Assembly (NCBI RefSeq): GCF_001514125.1 | Contig: NZ_KQ948552.1 | Coordinates: 1 to 64,000, forward strand | Source: Streptomyces longwoodensis | Lineage (GTDB): Bacteria; Actinomycetota; Actinomycetes; Streptomycetales; Streptomycetaceae | Direction of reading: 5' to 3' | Length of the DNA stretch: 64,000 nt | In this document: piece after piece, positions 25,666-34,556 of the stretch | How positions within the stretch are numbered: position 1 is the first letter of the stretch | Layout of the letters: each line of letters begins with the position of its first letter | Notes under the pieces: model-generated | Told to the model about the DNA's origin: nothing | Seen by the model: the letters and a program-made list of their open reading frames with translations, nothing else | Database searches by the model: none | Translations under genes and position numbers: made by a program

Positions 25666-26934
25666 TCACTGGGAACGCAGGCGCCTGGCCGTCAGCGCCA
25701 GGCTGATCTCGACCATGTCGGCGGGGCGGGTGAGGGAGCGGCCGGTGAGCTGCTCGTAGCGGCGCAGGCGGTTCAGGACGGTGTTGCGGTGGCAGTAGAG
25801 CCGTTCGCCCGCGCGCTGCGCGGAGCCGTCGCACTCCAGCCACGCCTCCAGCGTCTCCAGCAGCACCTCGGCGTCCGCGGGTTCGAGGGGCGCGAGCGGT
25901 CCGAGGACCCGGTCGGCGAGGGCCTGCCCGAGTTCGGGTGCCGCCATGACGAGGGCGGCGGGCAGGTGCTCGGTGAGCCGGACCGTGCCGCCGGACGGCG
26001 GGCACATCCGCAGCGCCGTGTCCGCGAGCCGGCGCGCGTCGCCGACGGCCGCGAGGCCCGTGACGGCGGTGCCGATGCCGATCCGCGCGCCCGGCACCGG
26101 GTCGTCGGCGCCGGGCAGGCAGCGCTCCGGGTCATCGTCGTCCGCCAGTAGCACGATGCCGTGGTCCACGTCGACCCCGGTGTGCCAGTGCACCCGGGCG
26201 TCCCGGGCGACCGCGGCCCGCGCGGCGGCGCCGTCCGCGGGGCCGGTCACGGCGACCACGACGTACCGCCCCTGCTCGGGCAGTTCGAGCGCCTCGGCGG
26301 TCTCCGGCAGGTCGGCGATGCGGCTGCTGCCGTCGAGGAGGGCGCCGGCCAGCATGCGCAGCCGGTTCTCCCGCCGCCAGGCCAGACGGCGCTCGGTCTG
26401 CCGGTAGGCGTCGGCCACGAGCGTGCAGTGCTCGTCGACGAAGTTCCACACGTCGGCCGCCACGTGCACGAGGAGCCGTACGTCCTCCGGGGCGGTGCGG
26501 GAGGTCTCCTCGACCAGCGCCTGCCAGACCATCGAGCCGCCGAGCCGGAAGGCGTGCAGCAGCGCGTCCAGCGGCAGCCCCTGCTCGGCCCGGGTCGCGC
26601 CGATCTTCCACGAGCAGCGGCGGGCCGCCTCGCGGCTGGCGCGCGGGTCGAGCAGCGAGGCCACGCTGTGCCGCAGCGAGCGGTGCACCTCCTGCCAGGT
26701 GGCGCCGCTGTCGTGGTCGCAGGTGGCCCGGTAGGCCGGCTCCTGCTCCTGCAGCGCCGTCACCAGCCGGTCGGTGAGGTCGGCCAGGTCGTCCAGCAGG
26801 ACGCGGGCCGCGCGGTGCAGGACGTCCAGGGCGTCCGCGTCGATCAGCGAGCGGCCCCGCCGCGGGCGCGGCCGCACGGCCGGCACGAACGGGGCGGGGC
26901 GCACGGCGGCGCGTGGCCGTACGGCGTACTGCAT
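25666..26934 (-). CDS. PucR/CdaR-like transcriptional regulator
   Basis: 422 aa from ATG 26934 with GGGGAGGA upstream. Layout: an N-terminal helical sensor-like region (~40-190, with HRSLRHSVASLLDPRASREAARRCSW and DVWNFVDEHCTLVADAYRQTERRL), a GGDEF-like middle (~200-310), and the C-terminal PucR helix-turn-helix (~355-415: LLETLEAWLECDGSAQRAGERLYCHRNTVLNRLRRYEQLTG). Such regulators often control transport or catabolism of purines, amino acids or amides. Its position directly upstream of and codirectional with the liv-type operon suggests it controls that operon; this is inference. Confidence 0.88.
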   Translation of the reverse strand: MQYAVRPRAAVRPAPFVPAVRPRPRRGRSLIDADALDVLHRAARVLLDDLADLTDRLVTALQEQEPAYRATCDHDSGATWQEVHRSLRHSVASLLDPRASREAARRCSWKIGATRAEQGLPLDALLHAFRLGGSMVWQALVEETSRTAPEDVRLLVHVAADVWNFVDEHCTLVADAYRQTERRLAWRRENRLRMLAGALLDGSSRIADLPETAEALELPEQGRYVVVAVTGPADGAAARAAVARDARVHWHTGVDVDHGIVLLADDDDPERCLPGADDPVPGARIGIGTAVTGLAAVGDARRLADTALRMCPPSGGTVRLTEHLPAALVMAAPELGQALADRVLGPLAPLEPADAEVLLETLEAWLECDGSAQRAGERLYCHRNTVLNRLRRYEQLTGRSLTRPADMVEISLALTARRLRSQ

Positions 26935-27001
26935 GGCTGTCCTCCCCGGGGATCGCCTGCGTCGTCCTGCCCCGCAGGATGACATACCGTCCGGTCGGTC
27001 C

Positions 27002-29875
27002 CTAGGGGTGTGCGGGGGTCTTTTCGGTCTGTTCGACCAGCCGGGCCAGTTCGACTCGGGAGCGCACGCCCAGCGCGGCGAACACCTTCCGCAGGTGGTA
27101 GTCGACAGTGCGGGTGCTCACGGTGAGCGCCTGGGCGATCTCCCGGTTGGTGGCCCCGCCGGCCACGTGGCGGACGATGCGCAATTGTTGTGGAGTGAGC
27201 GCGGACAGGTCCCCGGCGCGCGCGCCGCCCGCGGACGTCCCGTTCGCGCGCAGCTCCGCCCGCGCCTGCTCGGCCCAGGCCCGCGCGCCGCAGCGTTCGA
27301 AGCCGACGAGCGCCGCGCCCAGACGGTCGCGTGCCTCCCGCAGCCGCCGCCGACGGCGCAGCCACTGCCCGTACAGGAACTCGGTCCGGGCCCGTTCGAA
27401 GTCGCCGCCCGCCGTGTCGTGCAGGGCGAGGGCGCTCTCGTAGAGCCCGTCGGCGCGGTCCGGCGGGGCCAGCAGGGCGCGGCAGCGCAGCAGTTGGGCC
27501 GGGGCCTGCGGGTCCGCGCCGAACCGGGCCCACTCGGCGAACTCCTCCACGACCGGTCCCGCGCTGCCGCCCCGCCCGGCCCGTGCGGCCGCCTCCACGA
27601 AGCACGGCACCGCCAGCATCCACACCGCGAAGTGCCCACGCCCGGGTCCCGGCCGCACCAGCGGGCCGAGCCGGTCGGCGGCCTCGGCCGGCCGGCCGTC
27701 GCCCAGGTCGGCGCGGGCCAGGGCCCACTCGGCCAGCGTGGCGGCCTGGGCGAGGCCGTGCCGCAGGGAGATGTCCTGGGCGTGGCGCACGTGCCGGGCC
27801 ACCGCGTCGGCGTCGCCGTCGATCGACGCGGCCAGCGCCTGCGCCGCGTGGTGGTGCGCGGCCGTGTTGCGTTGCCCGGCCCGGTGCGCGGCCCGCAGCC
27901 CCTCCTCGGCGTGCGTACGGGCCAGCCCGTGCCGTCCGGCGCGCAGTTCGGTGTACGCCAGGTACTCCAGCGCCGGGCCCAGCGCCGCCGCCTCGCCCTG
28001 CGTCCGCGCGGCGACCAGGGCCGCGGTGGCGGCTCCGCGGGCACCGACGAGGTCGCCCATCAGCAGCGCCGCGGCGGCGGCCCGCAGCAGCGTCTCCACC
28101 CGGTCGCCGGGCGCCGCCGCGTCCACGACCCGCCGCAACGACCGTTCGGCCGCCCCGAACCGTCTTTCGAGCAGCGCGAGCATGCCCCGGCGGTGTTCGC
28201 GCAGGACGTCGTCGCCGGAGGCGAGGGAGGCGGCGGGGTCAGCGGACGCGGCGCCCGGACCGGCGGAAGTCCCACTGGGTGCTTCCGGCTCCTTCTCCCC
28301 GCGTCCCTCCGCCAGTGCTTCCAGGCAGCCCGGTACGTCGCCCGCCGCCCAGGCCGCGTCGGCGGCGCCGAGGGTGGCGGCCAGGGCCGCGGCGGGGGCG
28401 TGCGCGGCCAGCAGGCTCTTGGCCAGCAGCAGGGTGGCCCGGGCCTCGTCGACCGGCCCGTCGCGCAGCAGGGCCGCGCCGCGCAGGAGTTCGGCCCGCC
28501 CCCGCAGCTCGACGTCCGGGGCGCCGTTCCGTACCGCGTCGAGGAGGCGCAGGGCCCGGTGCGGCTGCCCGGCGAGCAGCGCCTGCTGCGCGGCGGCCAG
28601 GCGGTGGCGGGCCTGGTCCGGGCCGTCGCCGGTGAGGTCGGCGGCCCGGGCGAGCGCGGCGCACCGCAGCCGGGGCGACGCGGGGACGGCCGGGTCGGCG
28701 GCGGCCGCCGCCAGCGCGGTCGCCAGGGCGGCGGCAGCGCCGTCGGTCGCCGCGGCCGCGTCGGCCGGTTCCGCCCAGGCGTGGTGCAGCAGCCCGGGCA
28801 GGCCCGTCTCCTGCGCGGCCAGTGCCCGGTGCGCGGCCCGCCGTCCGCGCTCCCCCGCGCGTGCGTACAGCGCCCTGCGCACCAGGGCGCTGCGGAACCG
28901 GAGCCGTCCGTCGCCGAGGACGAGCAGGTCCGGGGGTGGATCGAGGCGGGCGGCGGGAGCCCCGCCGATGAGCCGGGCGAGGGCCCGCCGCACGGGCGCC
29001 ACGGCCGCCGAACCGTCCTCCGCCTCCCGTACGGCGGCCGCGGCCGTGAGCAGGACATGCTCCTCCCCGGCGGTGAGGGCGCTCGGGCAGCCGCCCACCA
29101 GGGCGGTCAGGAGCTCGGCGTCGGCCAGGGGCCGGGGCAGCGGGGCGTGCCCGCGCAGCTGCGCGGGGGTGAGCGAGCGGAGGAGGGCGAGCAGCAGCGC
29201 GGGGTTGCCCTCCGCCTCGGCCACGAGGTCGTCGCGGACGCCGCGGTCGAGGCTCCCGCCGGTCTCCTCGTCCAGCAGCGCGGCCGACGCGGCGGCCGTC
29301 AGCGGGTCGAGGCGCAGCGGCGGGATCCCGGCGAACTCCGGGTCGAGCGGGCGGTGTCCGGGGGCGGTGAGCAGCAGGCCGACGGCGCCGGCGGCGCGCG
29401 GGTCCCTGCCGAGGCGGCCGAGCGCGGCCCGTGATGCGGGGTCCCACAGGTGCGCGTCGTCGACGCACACCAGCAGCGGGCCGTCGGCGGAGGCGGTGCG
29501 CAGGGCGGACCGCAGGGCCGCGTCGGCCGACGGCGCCTCGAGCGGGTCGAGCGGGTCGAGCGCGTGGCGCCCGTTGCGCGGTGGTGCGGCGGGCCGGTGG
29601 GCGTTCGGCTCGGCGAACAGCCCGAGCAGGGCGCGCAGTCCGGCGTACGGCACGGTGGCGGCGGCCGGGTCGGCGCGGACGTGCACCACGGGCCCGGCCG
29701 TGAAGGCGCGGGCGGCCCGGTCAAGGAACCGGCTGCGGCCGCACCCGGGTTCACCGGTCACCAGCCGCGCCTCCCCCGCGGCCACGGGCGCCTCGGCCCG
29801 CTCCGGGACGGCGGTCGGCCGGTCGCGGCGCACGACCGCCGGGGCTGTGTGACGCACGGTCGTCTGTCCGGTCAT
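27002..29875 (-). CDS. LuxR-family LAL-type regulator with altered P-loop
   Basis: 957 aa, the size of a Large ATP-binding LuxR regulator. An N-terminal AAA/NACHT-like region has GEPGCGRS at residues 41-48, where the P-loop Lys is replaced by Arg47, and Walker B LLVCVDDAHLWD. A long Ala-rich helical (TPR-like) middle follows, then a C-terminal LuxR HTH: LTPQQLRIVRHVAGGATNREIAQAL and TVDYHLRKVFAALGV. LAL proteins activate secondary-metabolite or sugar-use genes. No biosynthetic cluster surrounds it, so its target is unknown. Start ATG 29875 chosen because the upstream in-frame sequence is not protein-like. Confidence 0.88.
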   Translation of the reverse strand: MTGQTTVRHTAPAVVRRDRPTAVPERAEAPVAAGEARLVTGEPGCGRSRFLDRAARAFTAGPVVHVRADPAAATVPYAGLRALLGLFAEPNAHRPAAPPRNGRHALDPLDPLEAPSADAALRSALRTASADGPLLVCVDDAHLWDPASRAALGRLGRDPRAAGAVGLLLTAPGHRPLDPEFAGIPPLRLDPLTAAASAALLDEETGGSLDRGVRDDLVAEAEGNPALLLALLRSLTPAQLRGHAPLPRPLADAELLTALVGGCPSALTAGEEHVLLTAAAAVREAEDGSAAVAPVRRALARLIGGAPAARLDPPPDLLVLGDGRLRFRSALVRRALYARAGERGRRAAHRALAAQETGLPGLLHHAWAEPADAAAATDGAAAALATALAAAAADPAVPASPRLRCAALARAADLTGDGPDQARHRLAAAQQALLAGQPHRALRLLDAVRNGAPDVELRGRAELLRGAALLRDGPVDEARATLLLAKSLLAAHAPAAALAATLGAADAAWAAGDVPGCLEALAEGRGEKEPEAPSGTSAGPGAASADPAASLASGDDVLREHRRGMLALLERRFGAAERSLRRVVDAAAPGDRVETLLRAAAAALLMGDLVGARGAATAALVAARTQGEAAALGPALEYLAYTELRAGRHGLARTHAEEGLRAAHRAGQRNTAAHHHAAQALAASIDGDADAVARHVRHAQDISLRHGLAQAATLAEWALARADLGDGRPAEAADRLGPLVRPGPGRGHFAVWMLAVPCFVEAAARAGRGGSAGPVVEEFAEWARFGADPQAPAQLLRCRALLAPPDRADGLYESALALHDTAGGDFERARTEFLYGQWLRRRRRLREARDRLGAALVGFERCGARAWAEQARAELRANGTSAGGARAGDLSALTPQQLRIVRHVAGGATNREIAQALTVSTRTVDYHLRKVFAALGVRSRVELARLVEQTEKTPAHP

Positions 29876-30048
29876 CCCCGTGACGTTACGAGCGCGTGAC
29901 GTGGACCGGAAGCCTTCCGTCCGTGCCGGTCCGCCACGGGTCCCGGGCGCGAGCTGGGAGTTGGCGGGCCGTCCCGCGCACGGGACTGTGCCGTCGCCCA
30001 ACGCCGGACCCGCGCCGCGGTGCGCCGGCACAGGCGTGCGGGCACGGC

Positions 30049-30080
30049 GCGGCGGACGCGCCCGATCGCGCGTCCGCCGC
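30049..30080 (-). terminator. Terminator of the cutinase-like gene
   Basis: Perfect 13-base stem (30049-30061 with 30068-30080), 6-base loop CCGATC, starting 16 bases after the stop codon. Confidence 0.75.
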
Positions 30081-30095
30081 TGGGGTGCCCCGGGG

Positions 30096-31034
30096 TCAGG
30101 AGGTGTGCGGGCAGTTGCCGCGGTACTCGTCGATGGTCAGGCTGGGCCGGGGCAGCGGGCAGAGGAACTGCTCGTAGCGGGTGTCGTTGTCGATGAAGCG
30201 CTTCAGCCACGAAATGCTGTACTTCGCGATCGTCGTGTTCGACGAGTTCGGCGTGAAGTGCGTGGCGTTGTTCAGCTCCAGGTAGGCGCGGTCCAGCGAG
30301 GACGGCAGGGTGGTGTAGAACGGCTCGGCGTGGCTGGCAACGGGGGCGATGGTGTCGCCGTCCGCGCCGAAGATCAGGGTGGGCGTGGTGATCTCGGGCC
30401 AGGTCTTGTCGAGGTTCCAGGGGGTCAGCGGGATGGCCGCCTGGAGCGAGGGACGCGACTTGGCGGCCTCGAGGCTGCCGCCACCGCCCATCGAGTGGCC
30501 CATCACGCCGAGCCGGGAGGCGTCGATCCGGCCGCGCACGGAGCTGCGCTCGGTCAGGTAGTCCAGCGCGGCGAGGAGCTGCCGGCCGCGCGAGTCGGGC
30601 TGGTCGAGCGTGGTGAGGGTGTCGATGGTGAACACCACGAAGCCCTGCGAGGCCAGGCGCGGGCCCAGCCAGGCGATGGACGACTGGGTGCCGGTGTAGC
30701 CGGGCGAGACGGCCACCGCGCCGAACGTGCCGTCGCCGGTGCTGGTCGGGTAGTAGATCGTGCCGCCGCCGAAGCCGGTCACGGCGAGCGAGGACACCGA
30801 CGTCTCGGAGACGGCGTACGGGCCGCGCAGGGCCTCGATGCTGGAGGTGGTCGGCGCCGGGCCGCGCTCGTAGGGGTTGTCCGCCGCGTGGGCGCCGGGC
30901 CCGCCGAGGAGGGTGAGGCCGACGGTGGCGGCGATCGCCACCGCCGCGCCGGCCAGACGCCGGGCCCCGCGCCGGGCCGGTCCGGGGTGGACCGGGGCGC
31001 GGTGGGGAGTGCCGGTGCGGGTGTGCTGCTGCAC
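30096..31034 (-). CDS. Secreted cutinase/polyester hydrolase-like alpha/beta hydrolase
   Basis: 312 aa from GTG 31034 (AGAGGACC upstream). A basic start and hydrophobic core end in AHA, so cleavage is expected after residue 50. The mature enzyme (from ADNPYERG) has the hallmarks of actinobacterial type cutinases that hydrolyse polyesters including PET: oxyanion YTG (Tyr113), nucleophile GHSMGGGG (Ser181, Met182), Trp206, Asp227 in GADGDTIAP, and His259 in NNATHFTPN. Cys292 and Cys308 can form the C-terminal disulfide of the family. It likely degrades plant cutin or lipids outside the cell; activity on synthetic polyester is inference. Divergent from an oxidoreductase gene. Confidence 0.93.
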   Translation of the reverse strand: MQQHTRTGTPHRAPVHPGPARRGARRLAGAAVAIAATVGLTLLGGPGAHAADNPYERGPAPTTSSIEALRGPYAVSETSVSSLAVTGFGGGTIYYPTSTGDGTFGAVAVSPGYTGTQSSIAWLGPRLASQGFVVFTIDTLTTLDQPDSRGRQLLAALDYLTERSSVRGRIDASRLGVMGHSMGGGGSLEAAKSRPSLQAAIPLTPWNLDKTWPEITTPTLIFGADGDTIAPVASHAEPFYTTLPSSLDRAYLELNNATHFTPNSSNTTIAKYSISWLKRFIDNDTRYEQFLCPLPRPSLTIDEYRGNCPHTS

Positions 31035-31334
31035 GGAGGGTGGTCCTCTCGGTCGAGGCGTGCCGCCGGGCCGTTCGCGCCGGACGGGGTCCCGTGGGGT
31101 GGGCCCCCGCCGTCCGGCCGGCCGGCGGAGCACCGCTGTTGGGATGGCGGTGCCACTGTGGGCCGCCGACCGGGCCGCGGGGACCGGCAATGTCACCGGT
31201 CTCGTGACCGCCCCGTCGTCACCCCGACCGCCGGGGTGGCCGTCCGTCCGCCCGGGCGGGTGTGCGACGCTCGCTGCGGAGCGGCCGGTGTCCGTCGGCC
31301 GTCCTGTCGTACGGAAGCGAGGAGAGTCAACGGC

Positions 31335-32240
31335 ATGCGCATCGGTCTGCTCGGCACCGGCCCTTGGGCGCGGATGGTCCACGCCCCGGCTCTCGCCGCC
31401 CACGGCGGCCTGGACTTCGTCGGCGTGTGGGGGCGGCGCGCCGACGCCGCGAAGGAACTGGCCGACCGGCACGGCACGCGCCCCTACGACGACGTGGACG
31501 CGCTGTTCGCCGACGTGGACGCGGTGGCCGTCGCCCTGCCCCCGGACGTCCAGGCGCCGCTCGCGGAGCGCGCCGCGCGGGCGGGGTGCCACCTGCTGCT
31601 CGACAAGCCGCTGGCGCTGACGGTCGAGCAGGGCCGTGCGCTGGTGGACGCGACGCGGGCGACGGGGGTCGCGTCGGTGGTGTTCTTCACGACCCGGTTC
31701 CGGCCGGAGACCGCGGAGTGGATCGCGCGGCAGGCGGACGAGGGCGGCTGGTTCACCGCGCGGGCGGAGTGGCTGGGCGCGGTGTTCACCGGCGACAGCC
31801 CGTTCGCCGCGTCGCCGTGGCGGCGGGAGAAGGGCGCCCTGTGGGACGTCGGCCCGCACGCGCTGTCCGTGCTGCTGCCGGTGCTGGGCGACGTGTCCCG
31901 GATCGCGGCGGCGGCGCACGGCCCGGGCGACACGGTCCACCTGGTCCTGGAGCACGAGGGCGGCACGACCAGCACGGCCACGCTCAGCCTGACCGCCCCG
32001 CCGGCCGCCGCGGGCGCCACGGTGGAGCTGCGGGGAGCGGCCGGGGTGACCCGGCTGCCGGAGACCGCCGAGGGCGCGGCCGAGGCCCTGGCCCGGGCGG
32101 CGGACGCGCTCCTCGCCGCCGCCGCGTCGGGCAGCCCCGACCCGTGCGACGCGGCCTTCGCGCTGCGCGTCACCGAGATCCTGGCCGCGTCGCAGTCCCT
32201 GCTGGACGGCACCGCCCAGGGAGTGCTGGACACTCCCTAG
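31335..32240 (+). CDS. Gfo/Idh/MocA-family NAD(P)-dependent oxidoreductase
   Basis: 301 aa from ATG 31335, GGAGAG 8 bases upstream. N-terminal Rossmann motif [17 protein letters not shown], then [30 protein letters not shown] containing the family's E/D-K-P (here DKP with catalytic Lys). The C-terminal half has [32 protein letters not shown], matching the substrate-binding domain. These enzymes oxidise or reduce sugars and cyclitols. The ~300-base gap before it holds no feature I recognise other than the promoters for this and the cutinase-like gene. Confidence 0.9.
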   Translation: MRIGLLGTGPWARMVHAPALAAHGGLDFVGVWGRRADAAKELADRHGTRPYDDVDALFADVDAVAVALPPDVQAPLAERAARAGCHLLLDKPLALTVEQGRALVDATRATGVASVVFFTTRFRPETAEWIARQADEGGWFTARAEWLGAVFTGDSPFAASPWRREKGALWDVGPHALSVLLPVLGDVSRIAAAAHGPGDTVHLVLEHEGGTTSTATLSLTAPPAAAGATVELRGAAGVTRLPETAEGAAEALARAADALLAAAASGSPDPCDAAFALRVTEILAASQSLLDGTAQGVLDTP

Positions 32241-32279
32241 GGGGCGTCTCGTCGACAAAGGGCCGCCCGGGCCGGGGTG

Positions 32280-33167
32280 TCACCCCGCCGTGAAGTGCAC
32301 CCGCTCGCCGAGGACCGGGTAACCGGCCCGCGCGAAGTGGGAGACCATCGGGGCGTTGCCCTGGTCCGTGGCCGCGGCGACGGACTCGGCGCCGTGGGCG
32401 GCCAGGTGGTGGGTGCACTCGGCCAGCAGGTCGTACCCGTAGCCGTGGCCGCGGTGTCCGGGCAGCACCCCGACGAAGGCGACGCACGGGCTCTCGGGGT
32501 TGTGGGCGGGGACGTGGATGCCCGCGAGGTCGCCGTCGGGCGTGCGGGCCACCTGCCACCACGCGCGCGGGGACGGGAACCAGTGCAGGAAGTCCAGCTC
32601 CTCCCGGGCGGCCCGGTCGCTCCCGCCCCCGGCGATGGCCGCGCGGGCGTGGGCGTCGAGGGTGCCGGCGTGGATGCGGCGCAGGGCGTCGAGGAAGACC
32701 CCGTCGTCCGGTTCGGGGGCGAACCGCAGCCGACCGGGCCGTTCGGGCAGGCCGCACGCCCGGGTCCAGCGGTAGCGGTAGCGCTCGACGAGGAGCGTGT
32801 ACCCGGCGGCGCGGGCCGCGGCGAACCGGGCCCCGGCGGCGGCCCGCCGCACCGGGTCCTCCCGCCAGCCGGTCGGCAGGGTCAGCTCCAGGCCGACCCG
32901 CCAGGGCGCGGTGCGCAGGAGCTCGGCGCCCGCCGCCTCCTCGCCGTCGGCCACGTCGAACCAGTCGACGGTGAGCGGGCTGGTGTCGTCGGGCCCGCCC
33001 CACCAGGCGCCGCGGGCGACGACCCGGCCGGCGCGCAGGGCGACCCGCTTCCAGTCGGGCCGGTGCCGGGTGAGCCGGTGCGCCCCGCGCTGGTCGAGGG
33101 GGTCGGGCAGGGTGTCGAAGAGCGGTGCGGTGCGCGCGTCGAGCGCGCGGATGACCAGGTCGGTCAC
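32280..33167 (-). CDS. GNAT-family N-acetyltransferase
   Basis: 295 aa from GTG 33167, preceded by GGAGGA. The C-terminal half has the GNAT core: DLAGIHVPAHNPESPCVAFVGVLPGHRGHGYGYDLLAE, with the acetyl-CoA pyrophosphate loop HRGHGYG, then VAAATDQGNAPMVSHFARAGYPVLGER. The N-terminal half resembles a degenerate second GNAT domain. Substrate unknown. A possible 18-residue leader peptide lies 42 bases upstream. It converges on the Gfo/Idh/MocA gene. Confidence 0.88.
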   Translation of the reverse strand: MTDLVIRALDARTAPLFDTLPDPLDQRGAHRLTRHRPDWKRVALRAGRVVARGAWWGGPDDTSPLTVDWFDVADGEEAAGAELLRTAPWRVGLELTLPTGWREDPVRRAAAGARFAAARAAGYTLLVERYRYRWTRACGLPERPGRLRFAPEPDDGVFLDALRRIHAGTLDAHARAAIAGGGSDRAAREELDFLHWFPSPRAWWQVARTPDGDLAGIHVPAHNPESPCVAFVGVLPGHRGHGYGYDLLAECTHHLAAHGAESVAAATDQGNAPMVSHFARAGYPVLGERVHFTAG

Positions 33168-33209
33168 GGATTCCTCCGGGGTTGCGGGGTGGTCCGCGCT
33201 CCCGGTCGG

Positions 33210-33266
33210 TCAGACCTGGCACGCCGGAACGGCGGGGAGGGAGCGCGACGTGGGGGTGAGGTCCAT
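33210..33266 (-). CDS. Possible 18-residue leader peptide
   Basis: ATG 33266 has an excellent ribosome site GGAAGGAGG 8 bases upstream and encodes MDLTPTSRSLPAVPACQV, then TGA. It ends 42 bases before the acetyltransferase start on the same strand. The strong ribosome site in front of a tiny frame suggests a translated uORF, perhaps coupling or attenuating the downstream gene. It does not match the Cys-rich leader peptides known before Streptomyces sulfur genes. No experimental support. Confidence 0.4.
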   Translation of the reverse strand: MDLTPTSRSLPAVPACQV

Positions 33267-33440
33267 GGCGCCCGCCTCCTTCCGTTCGCTGTCCGGCGTG
33301 CACCGAGGAGGTTAGGGGGCGCCCGCGGGGCACGGCCACCGGTTTTCCCGCACCGCGCTTGCCCGGCGCCCCGCACGGCCCCGCTCCCCCCGCCCGGTCT
33401 CCGCATGCGGCCCGGCGGCCCGTGGTGGAGCCTTGAGGGC

Positions 33441-34556
33441 GTGCGCAGAGTGGGTGGTCCGGCGGTGCGTCCGCCGCGGGACGGGGAGCGGCGCGGCTGG
33501 CTGCAGGGAGCGCCGCCGCCGCTGTGGGTGCGGGCCCTGCCGCTCGCGCTGACCGCGGGCGTGGGGGTGGCGGCCCTGCTGACCTCCGACGCCGAGGACC
33601 TGGGTTTCCTGCTCGGCGCCATCCCGCCGCTGGCCGTGCTGTCCTACGGGCCGCTGGCGACCGCCGGCCTCGGCGCGGCTGTGCTGGTGATCCTGACGTC
33701 GTCGGTCTTCCACCTGAACCGGCCCGGTCAGGCCGACCTGCTCACCGTGCTGTTCGTGGCACTGCTGAGCGTCTTCGTGTCGTACGTGCGCAGCCGGCGG
33801 GACGTCCAGCTGGACACCGAGCGCACCATCGCGGAGGCCGCGCAGCGGGCGGTGGCCCCGCCGGTGCCCGAGCGGGTCGGTCCCGTGCGGTGCGCGGGCC
33901 TGTACCGGGCGGCGGAGCGCGGGACGCTGGTGGGCGGCGACTTCTTCGACGTGCGGCAGAGCCCGTACGGGGTGCGGGCCGTGCTGGGCGACGTGCAGGG
34001 GCACGGGCTGGCGGCGGTGGCGACGGTGGCCGGGCTGCTGGGGGCGTTCCGGGAGGCGGTGCTCGACCTGCCTGACCTGGTGTCGGTGGCGGCGCGCCTG
34101 GACCGGCGGCTGGTGGTGGACTCGTCGCGCAGCGCGTACGCGGAGCTGTTCGCGACGGCGGTGCTGCTGGAGTTCCCGCCGGACTCGGCCCGCGTCCGGG
34201 GGGTGGCGTGCGGGCACCCGCCGCCGGTGCTGCTGCGGGACGGCACCGCCACGCAGCTGGAGGCGGTTCCCTGCCTGCCCCTGGGGATGGGACTGCCCGA
34301 GGCGGTCGGGTCCGGTGTGTTCACGCTGGACCTGCGGCCCGGTGACCAGCTGGTCGTGGCGTCGGACGGGGTGTGGGAGGCCCGCGACGCGGCGGACGCG
34401 TTCTACCCGCTGACGGAGCGGCTGCCCGCGCTCGCGGACCCCGACCCGGCGGCGACGGCGGACCGGGTGTGGGCGGACGTGCTGCGGCACGCCACGGAGG
34501 TCCGCGACGACGTCACGATGCTCGTGCTCGATCCGCTCCCGCCGCCGCCCCGCTGA
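33441..34556 (+). CDS. Integral membrane SpoIIE-type PP2C phosphatase
   Basis: 371 aa from GTG 33441 (GGAG 10 bases upstream); ATG 33405 is possible. Three or four TM segments (~25-120: [65 protein letters not shown]) precede a cytoplasmic PP2C_SIG domain with [39 protein letters not shown] and RDDVTML. No sensor domain is visible, so the membrane part may sense. Such short membrane phosphatases are common in Streptomyces. The 3' end overlaps the convergent MMPL gene by 44 bases. Confidence 0.92.
   Translation: MRRVGGPAVRPPRDGERRGWLQGAPPPLWVRALPLALTAGVGVAALLTSDAEDLGFLLGAIPPLAVLSYGPLATAGLGAAVLVILTSSVFHLNRPGQADLLTVLFVALLSVFVSYVRSRRDVQLDTERTIAEAAQRAVAPPVPERVGPVRCAGLYRAAERGTLVGGDFFDVRQSPYGVRAVLGDVQGHGLAAVATVAGLLGAFREAVLDLPDLVSVAARLDRRLVVDSSRSAYAELFATAVLLEFPPDSARVRGVACGHPPPVLLRDGTATQLEAVPCLPLGMGLPEAVGSGVFTLDLRPGDQLVVASDGVWEARDAADAFYPLTERLPALADPDPAATADRVWADVLRHATEVRDDVTMLVLDPLPPPPR

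Noticed and set aside
31035..32258. N-terminal extension of the cutinase-like gene
   Set aside because: It is antisense to the Gfo/Idh/MocA gene; the signal peptide and ribosome site place the start at 31034.
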